This document shows positions 8,223 to 16,742 of a stretch of DNA of 64,000 bases, one piece after another. The stretch's first letter is position 1. Each line of letters opens with the position of its first letter. The notes below the pieces were generated by a model. The model was not told where the DNA came from and did no database searches. It saw nothing but the letters and a program-made list of their open reading frames with translations. The position numbers and the translations under genes were made by a program. Origin of the DNA: Maricaulis maris. GTDB taxonomy: Bacteria; Pseudomonadota; Alphaproteobacteria; Caulobacterales; Maricaulaceae. The stretch is taken from contig NZ_RBIM01000003.1 of NCBI RefSeq assembly GCF_003634045.1, positions 44,528 through 108,527 on the forward strand, given 5' to 3'.

Positions 8223-8999
8223 ATGTCCCGTCGCAAGATGATTTACGAAGGCAAGGCCAAGATCCTCTATGAGGGCCCCGAGCCCGGCACCATCGTCCAG
8301 TATTTCAAGGACGACGCGACCGCCTTCAACAACCAGAAGCACGCGACACTCGAGGGCAAGGGTGTTCTCAACAACCGGATCTCCGAGCACATCATGCTCG
8401 GTCTCGGCCGGATCGGCATTCCGACCCATTTCCTCAAACGCCTGAACATGCGCGAACAATTGGTCCGCCAAGTCGAGATCATTCCGCTGGAAGTGGTCTG
8501 CCGCAATGTCGCCGCCGGTTCGATCAGCACCCGTCTCGGCGTGCCCGAGGGCGAGCAATTGCCGCGCTCCATCGTCGAATTCTACTACAAGAAGGACGAG
8601 CTGGGCGATCCGATGATCTCGGAAGAGCACATCACCGCCTTCAACTGGGCGACCCATCAGGAGATCGACGACATGATGGCGATGACCCTGCGGGTCAACG
8701 ACTTCCTGTGCGGCCTGTTCACCGGCGCCGGCATCCGCCTGGTCGACTTCAAGCTGGAATTCGGTCGCCATTACGAAGGCGACATGGTGCGCACGGTCCT
8801 CGCCGACGAGATCAGCCCGGACAGCTGCCGCCTGTGGGATCTCGAAACCAACGAGAAAATGGACAAGGACCGCTTCCGCCGCGACATGGGCAATGTCACG
8901 GAAGCCTATGCCGAAGTCGCTCGCCGTCTCGGCATCATGAAGGAAAGCGGCCAAGGCGCCGCCAATGGCGATGTCGGCAAGGGCGACGCGGCGAAGTAG
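8223..8999 (+). CDS. purC: SAICAR synthetase (phosphoribosylaminoimidazole-succinocarboxamide synthase)
   Basis: This 258-residue ATP-dependent ligase joins aspartate to CAIR in purine synthesis. The N-terminal [18 protein letters not shown] and the later DFKLEFGRH signature are diagnostic. The ATG at 8223 is selected because family members start a few residues before IYEGKAK. The frame is open upstream to 8070, but that stretch has no family similarity. The C-terminus carries a low-complexity tail. It is followed by a 536-base stretch of palindromes before purS. Confidence 0.96.
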   Translation: MSRRKMIYEGKAKILYEGPEPGTIVQYFKDDATAFNNQKHATLEGKGVLNNRISEHIMLGLGRIGIPTHFLKRLNMREQLVRQVEIIPLEVVCRNVAAGSISTRLGVPEGEQLPRSIVEFYYKKDELGDPMISEEHITAFNWATHQEIDDMMAMTLRVNDFLCGLFTGAGIRLVDFKLEFGRHYEGDMVRTVLADEISPDSCRLWDLETNEKMDKDRFRRDMGNVTEAYAEVARRLGIMKESGQGAANGDVGKGDAAK

Positions 9000-9535
9000 A
9001 TCCTCGCCCAGACAAGGCGAGGTGGGGAAGTAACATTCCGCGCAAACCTATCCATTTTTCCCGGAGGCGCGCAGCGCCATCCGGGACCAACCGGAGACTC
9101 ATCATTTGCCGGATGGTCGCGTAGATCCCGGCTCTCCACCCCGCTTTTGCAGGGCTCCGGCCGGGAAAATGGTGAGGGTGAATTGGGCAAAGCGCGCGCC
9201 AGCGCAAACTCGTCCATTGATGTCTTGCCGGGACTAAGCCTCAGCCGGTTTTCGAGCTCAAGGGTGTAACCGCGAAGCGGCGCCTGCGGCGCCCTTGACC
9301 TCGAAAACCGGCTGAGGCCCGCTGGCTGACAAGACAACAACACCGCCCTCCTCGCTGCGCTCGGCCCCCTTCGTCCCGCCGCTCGCGCGTCGGGCCACTT
9401 CCCCTGCTTTGCGGGGGCAGAAAGAAGGTCGACAGACCGGCCCTGCTGAATCCGTACGCCCCACGAATTGCGCGCGCGACGACTCCGCTTTATGCAGGGG
9501 CGAAATGTCGTGACCAGCACAAGCGAGTCGAGCCC
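9000..9535. other. Gene-free, palindrome-rich spacer between purC and purS
   Basis: This spacer contains several dyads and no credible gene. A 7-bp hairpin, cctcgcc / ggcgagg (9002-9022), lies right after purC. A nested palindrome has ccatttttcccgg (9052-9064) facing ccgggaaaatgg (9161-9172), with an inner ccatccgg / ccggatgg pair. Copy 2 of the structured repeat is at about 9219-9338. Beyond it is GC-rich sequence with a cccctgc-ttt-gcgggg dyad near 9401-9416. Any purS promoter must lie here, but no clear -35/-10 pair could be picked. Confidence 0.6.
9219..9338. repeat. Structured palindromic repeat element, copy 2
   Basis: This is the second copy of the element at 6318-6449. Its perfect 18-bp stem (9239-9256 with 9300-9317) differs in sequence from copy 1 but is again fully self-complementary. 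The core at 9259-9297 matches copy 1 except for one visible base (t for c). An outer stem, gatgtcttg (9219-9227) with caagacaac (9330-9338), matches at 8 of 9 positions. The flank to the right (about 9316-9333) is the reverse complement of the copy 1 left flank at 17 of 18 positions. The core is therefore inverted relative to its surroundings. Confidence 0.85.
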
Positions 9536-9775
9536 GTGAAAGCGAAAATCCACGTCTATCTGAAACCCGGCGTTCTGGACCCCCAGGGCGCCGCCGTTGC
9601 CGGCGCCCTGCACAATATGGGGTATGACGAGGTCGAAGCCGTCCGCCAGGGCAAGCTGATCGAGCTGGACCTGACCGGCGATGACGTCGAATCCGCCCGC
9701 AAGCGCGTCGATGAGATGTGCGCCAAACTCCTCTCCAACCCGGTGATCGAGAGCTACTCGATCGAACTGGCGTAG
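9536..9775 (+). CDS. purS: FGAM synthase subunit PurS
   Basis: The 79-residue protein is the small structural subunit of the PurS-PurQ-PurL formylglycinamidine ribonucleotide synthase. It begins [20 protein letters not shown] and ends with the VIESYSIEL strand, both typical. The start is a GTG at 9536-9538, with only a weak GAG upstream, which suggests modest translation or reliance on coupling. The purQ ATG lies 14 bases after its stop, so purS and purQ form one transcript. Confidence 0.92.
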   Translation: MKAKIHVYLKPGVLDPQGAAVAGALHNMGYDEVEAVRQGKLIELDLTGDDVESARKRVDEMCAKLLSNPVIESYSIELA

Positions 9776-9789
9776 GAGAGGCCGGCATC

Positions 9790-10452
9790 ATGAAATCCGC
9801 CGTCATCGTCTTCCCGGGCTCCAATTGTGATCGTGATGCCCACGACGCGATCGAACATGTCACGGGTCAAAAGCCGGCCATGGTCTGGCACCAGGAGAGC
9901 GAATTGCCCGAGGGCACCCAGTTCGTGATGGTGCCGGGCGGGTTTTCCTATGGCGATTATCTGCGCTGCGGCTCGATGGCCTCGCGCTCGGCCATCATGC
10001 CGGCCATCGTCGCCCATGCCGCGACCGGCGCGCCGGTCCTGGGCGTGTGCAACGGCTTCCAGATCCTCACCGAGAGCGGTCTCCTGCCGGGCGCGCTGAT
10101 GCGCAATGCCGGGCTGAAATTCGTCTGCGAGAAAGCGCCGCTCACGGTCGAGAACGCCAATACGCAATTCACCTCGCGCTATGAGGCCGGCGCCCGGCTT
10201 CTGGTCCCCATCGCCCATCATGATGGCAATTACTTCGCCGACCCCGAAACGCTCGACCGGATCGAGGGCGAAGGCCAGGTGGTGTTCCGCTATGGCAAGA
10301 ACCCCAATGGCTCGGCCCGCGACATCGCCGGCATCACCAATGAGCAGGGCAATGTCATGGGCATGATGCCCCACCCGGAACGCGCCGTGGACGCTGGGCA
10401 TGGCGGCACGGATGGTCTGGCGCTGTTTGAGAGCCTGCTGGGGAGCGCTTAG
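9790..10452 (+). CDS. purQ: FGAM synthase glutaminase subunit PurQ
   Basis: This 220-residue class I glutamine amidotransferase supplies ammonia to PurL. The nucleophile Cys87 is in VLGVCNGFQ, and the His195/Glu197 dyad is in MMPHPERA. The start [17 protein letters not shown] has AGGAGAG a few bases upstream. Its TAG stop overlaps the TAA stop of the convergent hicB gene within four bases (10449-10452). Normally purL follows directly; here a toxin-antitoxin pair on the other strand intervenes. Confidence 0.96.
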   Translation: MKSAVIVFPGSNCDRDAHDAIEHVTGQKPAMVWHQESELPEGTQFVMVPGGFSYGDYLRCGSMASRSAIMPAIVAHAATGAPVLGVCNGFQILTESGLLPGALMRNAGLKFVCEKAPLTVENANTQFTSRYEAGARLLVPIAHHDGNYFADPETLDRIEGEGQVVFRYGKNPNGSARDIAGITNEQGNVMGMMPHPERAVDAGHGGTDGLALFESLLGSA

Positions 10453-10907
10453 CCCCGCTTCATAACCGCCAGCGACGGCGCAGCGGCGTAGCCGATGGCG
10501 CTGAGCGCTTCGACGAAGCTTTTCACGCTGGCACCGCCACCGGGGGCCAGCAGACGCCGGACATGGGTTTCGCCCTTGCCGAGCCGGCGGGCGAGCTGAC
10601 TCTGGGCGCCGCGACCGGTTGCGGCGACCCAGCGCGCGAGGACCACACGATAAGCCGTGACATGGTCGGGACAGACGAGGTTTTCGCCCGGTTGGCGCGG
10701 TGACGGGTCCGGCACGGCCTCGCCGCGTCGCAAGCGATCCCGAATCACCAGGTCGAGCGCGTCGGCTGCCCCTTTGAGCGCTTCGCTTTCGTCGGCCCCA
10801 TCGGTAGCCAGCTCGGGCAGGTCACGACACTCGACCCAGCTCCGCCCGTCTTCATCTTTGTGCAGCCGGACCGGATAGGCGAAAATTGTGAAATCAGCTT
10901 TGTCCAT
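10449..10907 (-). CDS. hicB: HicB-family antitoxin with C-terminal HTH
   Basis: The 152-residue protein has the two HicB parts. The N-terminal RNase H-like fold ([19 protein letters not shown] then [18 protein letters not shown]) binds and neutralises HicA. The C-terminal XRE-type helix-turn-helix ([19 protein letters not shown]) should bind DNA and autoregulate. It lies 12 bases downstream of hicA on the minus strand, the usual toxin-first order. Its stop codon overlaps that of purQ. The likely operator is the palindrome at 11171-11196. Confidence 0.85.
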   Translation of the reverse strand: MDKADFTIFAYPVRLHKDEDGRSWVECRDLPELATDGADESEALKGAADALDLVIRDRLRRGEAVPDPSPRQPGENLVCPDHVTAYRVVLARWVAATGRGAQSQLARRLGKGETHVRRLLAPGGGASVKSFVEALSAIGYAAAPSLAVMKRG

Positions 10908-10919
10908 GCCTGTCTCCGC

Positions 10920-11126
10920 TCAGAATTTCTCTTTCGACACAGCGAGATCGCGCAACATCTTGGCCAACAAGCCCTTGCCAATCTCGCCCGATTTGACTGT
11001 CGTCGGCCGATTATCGAGGCGAACCAATTGGTGTCCGCCCTTGCCACGCTCCGGGGAAATTGCGAGATCGAGCCCGTTGGCCTTGGCGTAGGCTCTCAGG
11101 CGGCGAATAAAACCCTTGCCGTTCAT
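10920..11126 (-). CDS. hicA: HicA-family mRNA interferase toxin
   Basis: This 68-residue protein has the small dsRBD-like fold of HicA. GGHQLVRLDN carries the family's catalytic histidine, followed by TTVKSGEIGKGLLAKMLRDL, which matches the usual strand-helix ending. HicA toxins cleave mRNA until bound by HicB. The ATG at 11124-11126 has GGAAGG-like bases close upstream; the open frame extends further without family similarity. It is longer at the N-terminus than minimal HicA proteins (MNGKGFIRRLRAYAKANGLD). Confidence 0.82.
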   Translation of the reverse strand: MNGKGFIRRLRAYAKANGLDLAISPERGKGGHQLVRLDNRPTTVKSGEIGKGLLAKMLRDLAVSKEKF

Positions 11127-11170
11127 GGAGCCTTCCTTCGATATAAGGCAGGACGCGGAACAACACAATA

Positions 11171-11196
11171 ATGTGCGCACAAGTTTGTGCGCACAT
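11171..11196. promoter_or_regulatory. Perfect 12-bp-arm palindrome between hicA and purL (predicted HicB operator)
   Basis: The arms atgtgcgcacaa and ttgtgcgcacat are separated by two bases. The site is 45 bases before the hicA ATG and 25 bases before the purL ATG. HicB antitoxins with helix-turn-helix tails usually bind such dyads to repress their own operon, so this is the natural candidate. Its position means binding could also affect purL transcription or its leader. No direct evidence of binding is available. Confidence 0.7.
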
Positions 11197-11220
11197 CGAT
11201 TATCGTCTTGAGGTTGCATT

Positions 11221-13446
11221 ATGACTCAATACTCGGACCAAGTCACCGCCGAGATCGTCAAGGAACACGGTATCAATGACGCCGAATACGCCGTCATTCT
11301 CGACCGTCTGGGCCGGGCGCCGAACCTGGTTGAGCTGGGTATCTTCTCGGTCATGTGGTCCGAGCATTGTTCCTACAAGTCATCCCGCGCCCATCTGGGC
11401 CGTCTGCCGACCTCCGGCGAGAAGGTGATCCAGGGGCCGGGCGAGAATGCCGGCGTGATTGATATCGGTGATGGCCAGGCCTGCATCTTCAAGATGGAAA
11501 GCCACAACCACCCCTCCTTCATCGAGCCCTATCAGGGTGCGGCGACCGGTGTGGGCGGCATTCTGCGCGATGTCTTCACCATGGGCGCGCGCCCGGTGGC
11601 GCTGATGAATGCGCTTCGTTTTGGCGCGCCCGAGCACAAGAAGACCACGCATCTGGTCTCCGGCGTCGTCGCGGGCATTGGCGGCTATGGCAATTGCGTC
11701 GGTGTGCCGACCGTCGGCGGCGAGACCAATTTCCACGCCGGCTATAATGGCAACATCCTGGTCAATGCGATGGCCGTCGGCCTCGCGGACGCCGACAATA
11801 TCTTCTACGCCCGCGGCGCCGAGCCGGGCCAACCGATCGTCTATGTCGGCTCCAAGACCGGCCGCGACGGCATTCACGGCGCGACCATGGCCTCGGCCGA
11901 ATTTGATGATGCCTCCGAGGAGAAGCGTCCCACCGTCCAGGTCGGTGACCCCTTCACCGAGAAAAAACTGATCGAGGCCTGCCTCGAGCTGATGGCCACC
12001 GACGCCATTGCCGCCATCCAGGACATGGGCGCGGCCGGCCTCACCTCCTCCTCGGTCGAAATGGCCGACAAGGGCGGGATCGGCATTGCGCTCGACATGG
12101 ACAAGGTGCCCCAGCGCGAAACCAACATGACGACCTACGAGATGATGCTCTCGGAAAGCCAGGAGCGCATGCTGGTCATCATGAAGCCGGGTCGCGAGGA
12201 CGTCGCTTACGAGATCTTCAAGAAGTGGGAACTCGATGTCGCCGTGATCGGCGAGACCACGGATACCGGCCGCATGGTCCTCACCCACAAGGGCGAGACC
12301 GTCTGCGATATCCCGGTCGCCCCGCTGGCCGATGACGCCCCGAAATACGAGCGCCCCTATTTCGCGCCGGAAGTGCGCGCCCAGCTCAATGCCAAGGACG
12401 TCGCCCAGCCCGACCATATGGGCGAGATCCTGCTGAAGATCATGTCGAGCCCCGACATGGCCTCCAAGGCCTGGATCTGGAAACAGTATGACCGCCACGT
12501 CATGGCCGATACCGCAGCCTCGTCGGAAGACCCGTCGGATGCCGCCATTGTCCGTGTGCACGGCACCAAGAAGGCGCTGGCCATCACCACCGATTGCACG
12601 CCGCGCTATTGTTTTGCCAACCCGTTCGAGGGCGGCAAGCAGGCTGTCGCCGAAGCCTGGCGCAATCTGACGGCTACCGGTGCCGATCCGATCGCGATTA
12701 CTGATTGCCTCAATTTCGGCAGTCCCGAGCGTGAAGAGATCATGGGCCAGTTCGTCGGCTGTATCGATGGCATGGCCGAGGCCTGCGCCAAGCTCGACTT
12801 CCCGGTCGTGTCCGGCAATGTGAGCCTCTACAACGAGACCAATGGCGTCGCCATTCCGCCGACCCCCGCGATTGGCGGTGTTGGCCTGATCCCGGACATG
12901 TCCAAACGCGCCCATTTCGGCGGCATGCGTGAAGGCGATATCCTGCTGGTTGTCGGCGAGACTGAAGGCAGCCTTGGCGCCTCGGTCTATCTCAAGGTCA
13001 TTGAAAACCGCGAGGACGGCGGTGCGCCGCTGGTCGACCTCGACGCTGAAAAAGCCAATGGCGATTTCGTGCGCGGCCAGATCCGCGCCGGACGCCTCTC
13101 CGCCTGTCACGACCTCTCCGATGGCGGCTTGGCCTGTGCCGCCGCCGATATGGCGCTGGCCTCGGACATGGGCATCAAGCTCGCCCATGAAGGCAATGTG
13201 CCCATGCATGGCTATCTCTTCGGTGAGGACCAGGGGCGTTATCTCCTGGCGGCCGCCAAGGAAGACGCCATCGCCATCCTGCAGGACGCCAAGGCCGATG
13301 ATATCCCGGTCCATGTGGTTGGCCTCGCCGGCGGCAAGGCGGTCACCGTCAATGGCGCCCACCCGCTGGAACTCGATCGCCTGCGCGCGGCGTGGGAAGG
13401 CTGGATGCCCGGCTTGATGGAGCAATTGGTGGAAGCGGCGGAATAG
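11221..13446 (+). CDS. purL: FGAM synthase large subunit PurL
   Basis: The 741-residue protein is the short bacterial/archaeal PurL that works with PurS and PurQ to convert FGAR to FGAM using ATP and glutamine-derived ammonia. The N-terminal [12 protein letters not shown] and the [23 protein letters not shown]-site motif are present. A duplicated PurM-like half follows ([12 protein letters not shown], then [11 protein letters not shown]). Length is normal. The ATG at 11221 follows TTGAGGTTGCATT, a modest ribosome site. The gene is separated from purSQ by hicAB on the opposite strand, so it needs its own promoter. Confidence 0.97.
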   Translation: MTQYSDQVTAEIVKEHGINDAEYAVILDRLGRAPNLVELGIFSVMWSEHCSYKSSRAHLGRLPTSGEKVIQGPGENAGVIDIGDGQACIFKMESHNHPSFIEPYQGAATGVGGILRDVFTMGARPVALMNALRFGAPEHKKTTHLVSGVVAGIGGYGNCVGVPTVGGETNFHAGYNGNILVNAMAVGLADADNIFYARGAEPGQPIVYVGSKTGRDGIHGATMASAEFDDASEEKRPTVQVGDPFTEKKLIEACLELMATDAIAAIQDMGAAGLTSSSVEMADKGGIGIALDMDKVPQRETNMTTYEMMLSESQERMLVIMKPGREDVAYEIFKKWELDVAVIGETTDTGRMVLTHKGETVCDIPVAPLADDAPKYERPYFAPEVRAQLNAKDVAQPDHMGEILLKIMSSPDMASKAWIWKQYDRHVMADTAASSEDPSDAAIVRVHGTKKALAITTDCTPRYCFANPFEGGKQAVAEAWRNLTATGADPIAITDCLNFGSPEREEIMGQFVGCIDGMAEACAKLDFPVVSGNVSLYNETNGVAIPPTPAIGGVGLIPDMSKRAHFGGMREGDILLVVGETEGSLGASVYLKVIENREDGGAPLVDLDAEKANGDFVRGQIRAGRLSACHDLSDGGLACAAADMALASDMGIKLAHEGNVPMHGYLFGEDQGRYLLAAAKEDAIAILQDAKADDIPVHVVGLAGGKAVTVNGAHPLELDRLRAAWEGWMPGLMEQLVEAAE

Positions 13447-13466
13447 TCCACATCACAGAACACAGC

Positions 13467-13502
13467 AAAAAGCCGCCGCGATCTCGCGGCGGCTTTTTTT
13501 TT
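13467..13502 (+). terminator. Rho-independent terminator after purL
   Basis: A 10-bp stem, agccgccgcg / cgcggcggct with an atct loop, is followed by a run of eight or more T residues, 24 bases after the purL stop. Confidence 0.95.
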
Positions 13503-13747
13503 CTGCGCTGTTCCCCGTCTAACTTCTGAATGCCAGCAGCGACGGCTCCTCTGGTCGGATGATTCTTCGAAAACACAACGCACTCAGCTCGAAACACAGC
13601 TTAAGATTACAGTTTGGGCCGAATCTCTACCGGGAACCAATACTTTCTACTTTAGATTGATTTGCTGTCGCGCCCAAAGCCGGTGCGTTTTAACGATCAA
13701 AGAGTGTCCGCAGGCTCTCCCCAAGCGCAATTCGATAGGAGAGTTCA
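13503..13747. other. AT-richer spacer before a small ORF
   Basis: This stretch after the purL terminator is poorer in GC than its neighbours, most clearly at 13590-13700. No longer gene is visible on either strand. It probably contains the promoter of the small ORF at 13748, but no confident -35/-10 pair was chosen. Together with the small ORF it looks like a short acquired or fast-evolving patch. Confidence 0.4.
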
Positions 13748-13903
13748 ATGGCCAACATAACCGACAAAGAATCTAAGAATCCTGTCCCTAGCCAATCCAA
13801 GTGGGCAGCCGAACTCATCCAGAACATCCGCTCCATATTGCTCAGGGCGATGATCTCTGACTTTTTGAGTTACATCTTGGAACGCCTTGCCGAACTATTT
13901 TGA
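13748..13903 (+). CDS. Small orphan protein (51 aa)
   Basis: The 51-residue product is not recognised. It has a polar N-terminal third (MANITDKESKNPVPSQSK) followed by an amphipathic, partly hydrophobic helix (WAAELIQNIRSILLRAM, then SDFLSYILERLAELF) ending at TGA. Support for a real gene comes from a strong AGGAGA centred seven bases before the ATG, and from codon use matching the AT-richer surroundings. The helical tail could associate with membrane. It converges with the M28 peptidase gene. Confidence 0.5.
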   Translation: MANITDKESKNPVPSQSKWAAELIQNIRSILLRAMISDFLSYILERLAELF

Positions 13904-13927
13904 CTAGGCGTTCAATCTTACCTTCGC

Positions 13928-14887
13928 CTACCGTCCCGATGCTTCGCCGATCATGTCCAGATTCTCATCCGACTGGCGGGCGAAATCGGCAATCGCCGCG
14001 CTGGCGTCCTGGAAGAAATCCAGCGTCATGTTCTCATACGTGTCACTCGGCTGGTGGTAATGCGGGTGGAAGTCGACGCCCAGATAAATGAACGGAATAC
14101 CGGCAGCGTGGAAGGCGCCGCTATCGGTCAGATTGGTCCAGTCACCACCCGGCTCCTCGGTCGGCTCGTCATAGCCCATCGGCATCGACACCGTGGCGCG
14201 AGAGGCCACGTCTTCGACGATCGGCGTCAGGTAGGGATAGTGGTAGGTGCCGACGGCCCACAGGATGCGGTCGGTCGACATGGCAACCATGTCCATGTTC
14301 AGGTTGAAGGTGATGTTCTCGACCGGGATTGGCGGATTGGCGACAAAGGCCCGCGCGCCCTGCAAGCCACGCTCCTCGGCGTCGACGAAGGCGAAGATCA
14401 CATCATGCTCGGGCGGATCGGCGAGGAACATTTCTGCCACGGCGAGAACCGAGGCGACACCGGAGGCATTGTCGTCGGCACCATTCCAGATTTGCTCGCC
14501 GCGCATGCCTTCGTGATCATAATGCGCTGAAACAACCATGGTCCGGGAGCTGTCGCTGGTCCCGTCGATGCGGGCCAGGATATTGACGCCGTCTACCTTC
14601 TCGCCCGTCCGCCGCATTTCGAATGAGAAATCGTGCTCATAGCTGTCGCCGACCGGGGCGACGCCCATCGCCTCGAGACGAGTGATGATATAGGCGCGGG
14701 CACGGGCATTGCCGTCGGTTCCGACCTCGCGGCCTTCCATGTCATCCGCCGCCAGGACGCGTAGATCAGTGAGCAATTGTGGCCGGTCGAGCGACCAGGC
14801 TTCACCCGCGCCACCGGGTTGGACGGCCGCACAAGCCGTCGTCAGCAAGGCCATGGAAAACATGGAAGAAGCCAGAATGGCGCGCAT
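13928..14887 (-). CDS. M28-family metallopeptidase lipoprotein
   Basis: The 319-residue protein begins with a lipoprotein signal, with the lipobox LLTTAC placing the lipidated cysteine at residue 19. It carries an M28 aminopeptidase domain. Zinc-site motifs are SAHYDHEG (His/Asp), NGADDNASGVA (bridging Asp) and DAEERGLQGA (catalytic and ligand Glu). A later aspartate and histidine lie in NLNMDMV and YHQPSDTYENM. It probably trims peptides in the periplasm. The ATG at 14885-14887 is chosen because it gives the lipoprotein signal. Confidence 0.87.
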   Translation of the reverse strand: MRAILASSMFSMALLTTACAAVQPGGAGEAWSLDRPQLLTDLRVLAADDMEGREVGTDGNARARAYIITRLEAMGVAPVGDSYEHDFSFEMRRTGEKVDGVNILARIDGTSDSSRTMVVSAHYDHEGMRGEQIWNGADDNASGVASVLAVAEMFLADPPEHDVIFAFVDAEERGLQGARAFVANPPIPVENITFNLNMDMVAMSTDRILWAVGTYHYPYLTPIVEDVASRATVSMPMGYDEPTEEPGGDWTNLTDSGAFHAAGIPFIYLGVDFHPHYHQPSDTYENMTLDFFQDASAAIADFARQSDENLDMIGEASGR

Positions 14888-14964
14888 GGAAAACCCCCGG
14901 TTCAGAAAACAGCGGGCAGACTGCCATGCGTGGGCCAACCGCCCCACCAAATTTTCCGTAACAA

Positions 14965-15468
14965 TCAGAACCAGCGGCGCGGAGATGCGGCCGGCTCGCC
15001 CTCATGCGCGGGCCAATTGGCCTCGGACTGTTCCAGATAGCCGGGAATGTCGCGCTCCCAACGTTCCTGGATCGAGGCCGAGAAATTCATGTAGAGCACC
15101 CCATCAACGACGCGATAGGCCAGCGGGTCGCTGCGCACCTTGCGATCATTCGCCAGCGCGTAGGCACAATGACCGTCATAGGCCGGCGCATAACGCGCCG
15201 GATTGGCAACAAACAGGTCGCGATTGTCCTCGGTCGCGAAATACCAGGTCACGCCATTATACTCAGCGGTGATGCTGTCGAGCCCGGGTAGTGGCGCGTC
15301 CGAAGTGTGATAGCTGACCACGTCATGCCCACCGACGGGCCGGCCATCACGGTCGAGATAGGGTTCACCGGCATCGGCGATCCCGGCGAGGAACAAGGCC
15401 GCCAGGACAAGGTTGGCGAGGCCGAGGCCGAGGCGCACGACAAATTTGGCAGTGAAGAAGGCGGTCAT
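14965..15468 (-). CDS. Exported YHS-domain protein
   Basis: The 167-residue protein has an N-terminal hydrophobic signal (about residues 8-32, ending near AGIADAGE) and then a YHS-like domain. Visible motifs are GHDVVSYHTSD, ITAEYNGVTWYFAT and YAPAYDGHCAYALAND. YHS proteins are small metal- or haem-associated modules; no specific substrate can be named. AGGGAA precedes the ATG at 15468. It lies downstream of nothing obvious and is divergent from bolA. Confidence 0.75.
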   Translation of the reverse strand: MTAFFTAKFVVRLGLGLANLVLAALFLAGIADAGEPYLDRDGRPVGGHDVVSYHTSDAPLPGLDSITAEYNGVTWYFATEDNRDLFVANPARYAPAYDGHCAYALANDRKVRSDPLAYRVVDGVLYMNFSASIQERWERDIPGYLEQSEANWPAHEGEPAASPRRWF

Positions 15469-15649
15469 GGTCTTTTCCCTTGCAGCAGTCACGACTAGCT
15501 TGGCGCAGATATGGGCTGCAGCGGCCAGCGCGGATAGTGCACGCGACGACACGTCCGGTCACGCTCGTGCCGGTTGGATGTGATCCATCGTGAAGCCAGG
15601 TCGTAAAGTCGCGACAGCCCGCCCGCCAGACATCCGACGAGGACACACC

Positions 15650-15883
15650 ATGCCCATGCCCGCCACCGACATCATCGCCCTGATCAAGGCCGGAATTCCC
15701 GATGCCGAGGTCGAGATGACCGATCTGGCCGGTGACAATGATCACTGGAAAGCCGTCGTCACCGCAGAAAGCTTTCGCGGCAAGCTGCGCGTCGCCCAAC
15801 ACCAGATGGTCTACGCGGCGCTGGGCGGCAAGATGGGTGGTGAGCTGCACGCCCTCGCGCTGGAAACCCGGGTTCCCGCCTGA
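15650..15883 (+). CDS. BolA/IbaG-family protein
   Basis: The 77-residue product is a BolA-type protein (class II KH-like fold) with the conserved stretch FRGKLRVAQHQMVYAALGGKMG, where His is the expected iron-sulfur ligand shared with a monothiol glutaredoxin. Its partner Grx is encoded 860 bases downstream. It probably helps iron-sulfur delivery or iron sensing. The ATG at 15650 is the first in a good context (GAGGACACACC upstream). Its TGA stop overlaps the next gene's ATG by one base, so translation is coupled. Confidence 0.88.
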   Translation: MPMPATDIIALIKAGIPDAEVEMTDLAGDNDHWKAVVTAESFRGKLRVAQHQMVYAALGGKMGGELHALALETRVPA

Positions 15884-16710
15884 TGATCGACGCGGATGGC
15901 TTTTCCCGGCTCGGCTTTGGTGTCACCGGTCCGCACGCCGGGCTGGGCGCCGGGCGCGGTGCCACGACACGGCTGATCCACCAGGCGATTGATCTGGGCG
16001 TCACCCTGTTCGACACCGGCCCCGCCTATGGCCGGGGCGAAGCTGAGCGACGCCTCGGTGCAGCGCTGAAAACCGTGCCACGGGCCAAAGTATTCGTCGC
16101 GACAAAGGCAGGCGTGCATGCCGGCGGTCATCGCGACCTGTCGGCCGGCGCGGTGGAGATGTCACTGCGAGATTCGCTGAAACGCCTGCAGCGCGACCAT
16201 GTCGACCTCCTATTGCTGCACGGGCCCGCCCCGGACGAGCTGACCGACAAGCTGATCCGCCGGCTGCAGGCCTTCCGTGATCGCGGCATGATCCGCCATA
16301 TCGGTGTGTGTGGTCGCGGCGGCGAGCTCGACCGCGCCATCGAACTCGGCGTTTTTGATGCGCTGATGGCACCGGTCAATGCGCGTCTCACCGAGGCGGA
16401 GCGGCAGCGACTCGAACAGGCCCGCGCCGCCGGGCTCTCGGTCATCGGCATCGAAACGATGGCCGGCGCTTCGCAGGCACCAAGCGTGCCCGGCTCGCGC
16501 GGCGATCTCTGGTATCTTGCACAGCGGGTCAAACAACGGCTCCAGCGTCATCCGGTAGCACCGACCACGGGCAGCCCGGCGGACAGTCTGCGCTGGGCCC
16601 TGTCCCAGCCTTACGCGAACAGTGTGATGTGCCTCACCACAAAACCGAGCCATCTGGCCGCCAATGCGGCACTGGTTGCCGCTCTTGAAGCCAAGCAGCC
16701 GACGTCTTAG
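15883..16710 (+). CDS. Aldo/keto reductase
   Basis: This 275-residue TIM-barrel oxidoreductase shows the catalytic Asp and Tyr in [14 protein letters not shown], the Lys in VFVATKAG and the His in [10 protein letters not shown]. It would use NADPH to reduce a carbonyl substrate that cannot be deduced. Its start overlaps the bolA stop by one base, and grxD follows after 32 bases. It therefore appears to sit within a bolA-AKR-grxD operon, an unusual insertion between two partner proteins. Confidence 0.85.
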   Translation: MIDADGFSRLGFGVTGPHAGLGAGRGATTRLIHQAIDLGVTLFDTGPAYGRGEAERRLGAALKTVPRAKVFVATKAGVHAGGHRDLSAGAVEMSLRDSLKRLQRDHVDLLLLHGPAPDELTDKLIRRLQAFRDRGMIRHIGVCGRGGELDRAIELGVFDALMAPVNARLTEAERQRLEQARAAGLSVIGIETMAGASQAPSVPGSRGDLWYLAQRVKQRLQRHPVAPTTGSPADSLRWALSQPYANSVMCLTTKPSHLAANAALVAALEAKQPTS

Positions 16711-16742
16711 CTATCGATCAGGATGATCCGAGGAGTTCCGCC

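Noticed and set aside
9340..9535. Possible degraded gene upstream of purS
   Set aside because: GC-rich sequence with short dyads only; no frame with family similarity was seen.
11380..13425. A 681-codon open frame antisense to purL
   Set aside because: purL is an unmistakable full-length gene. The antisense frame is a by-product of GC-rich codon use and has no family similarity.
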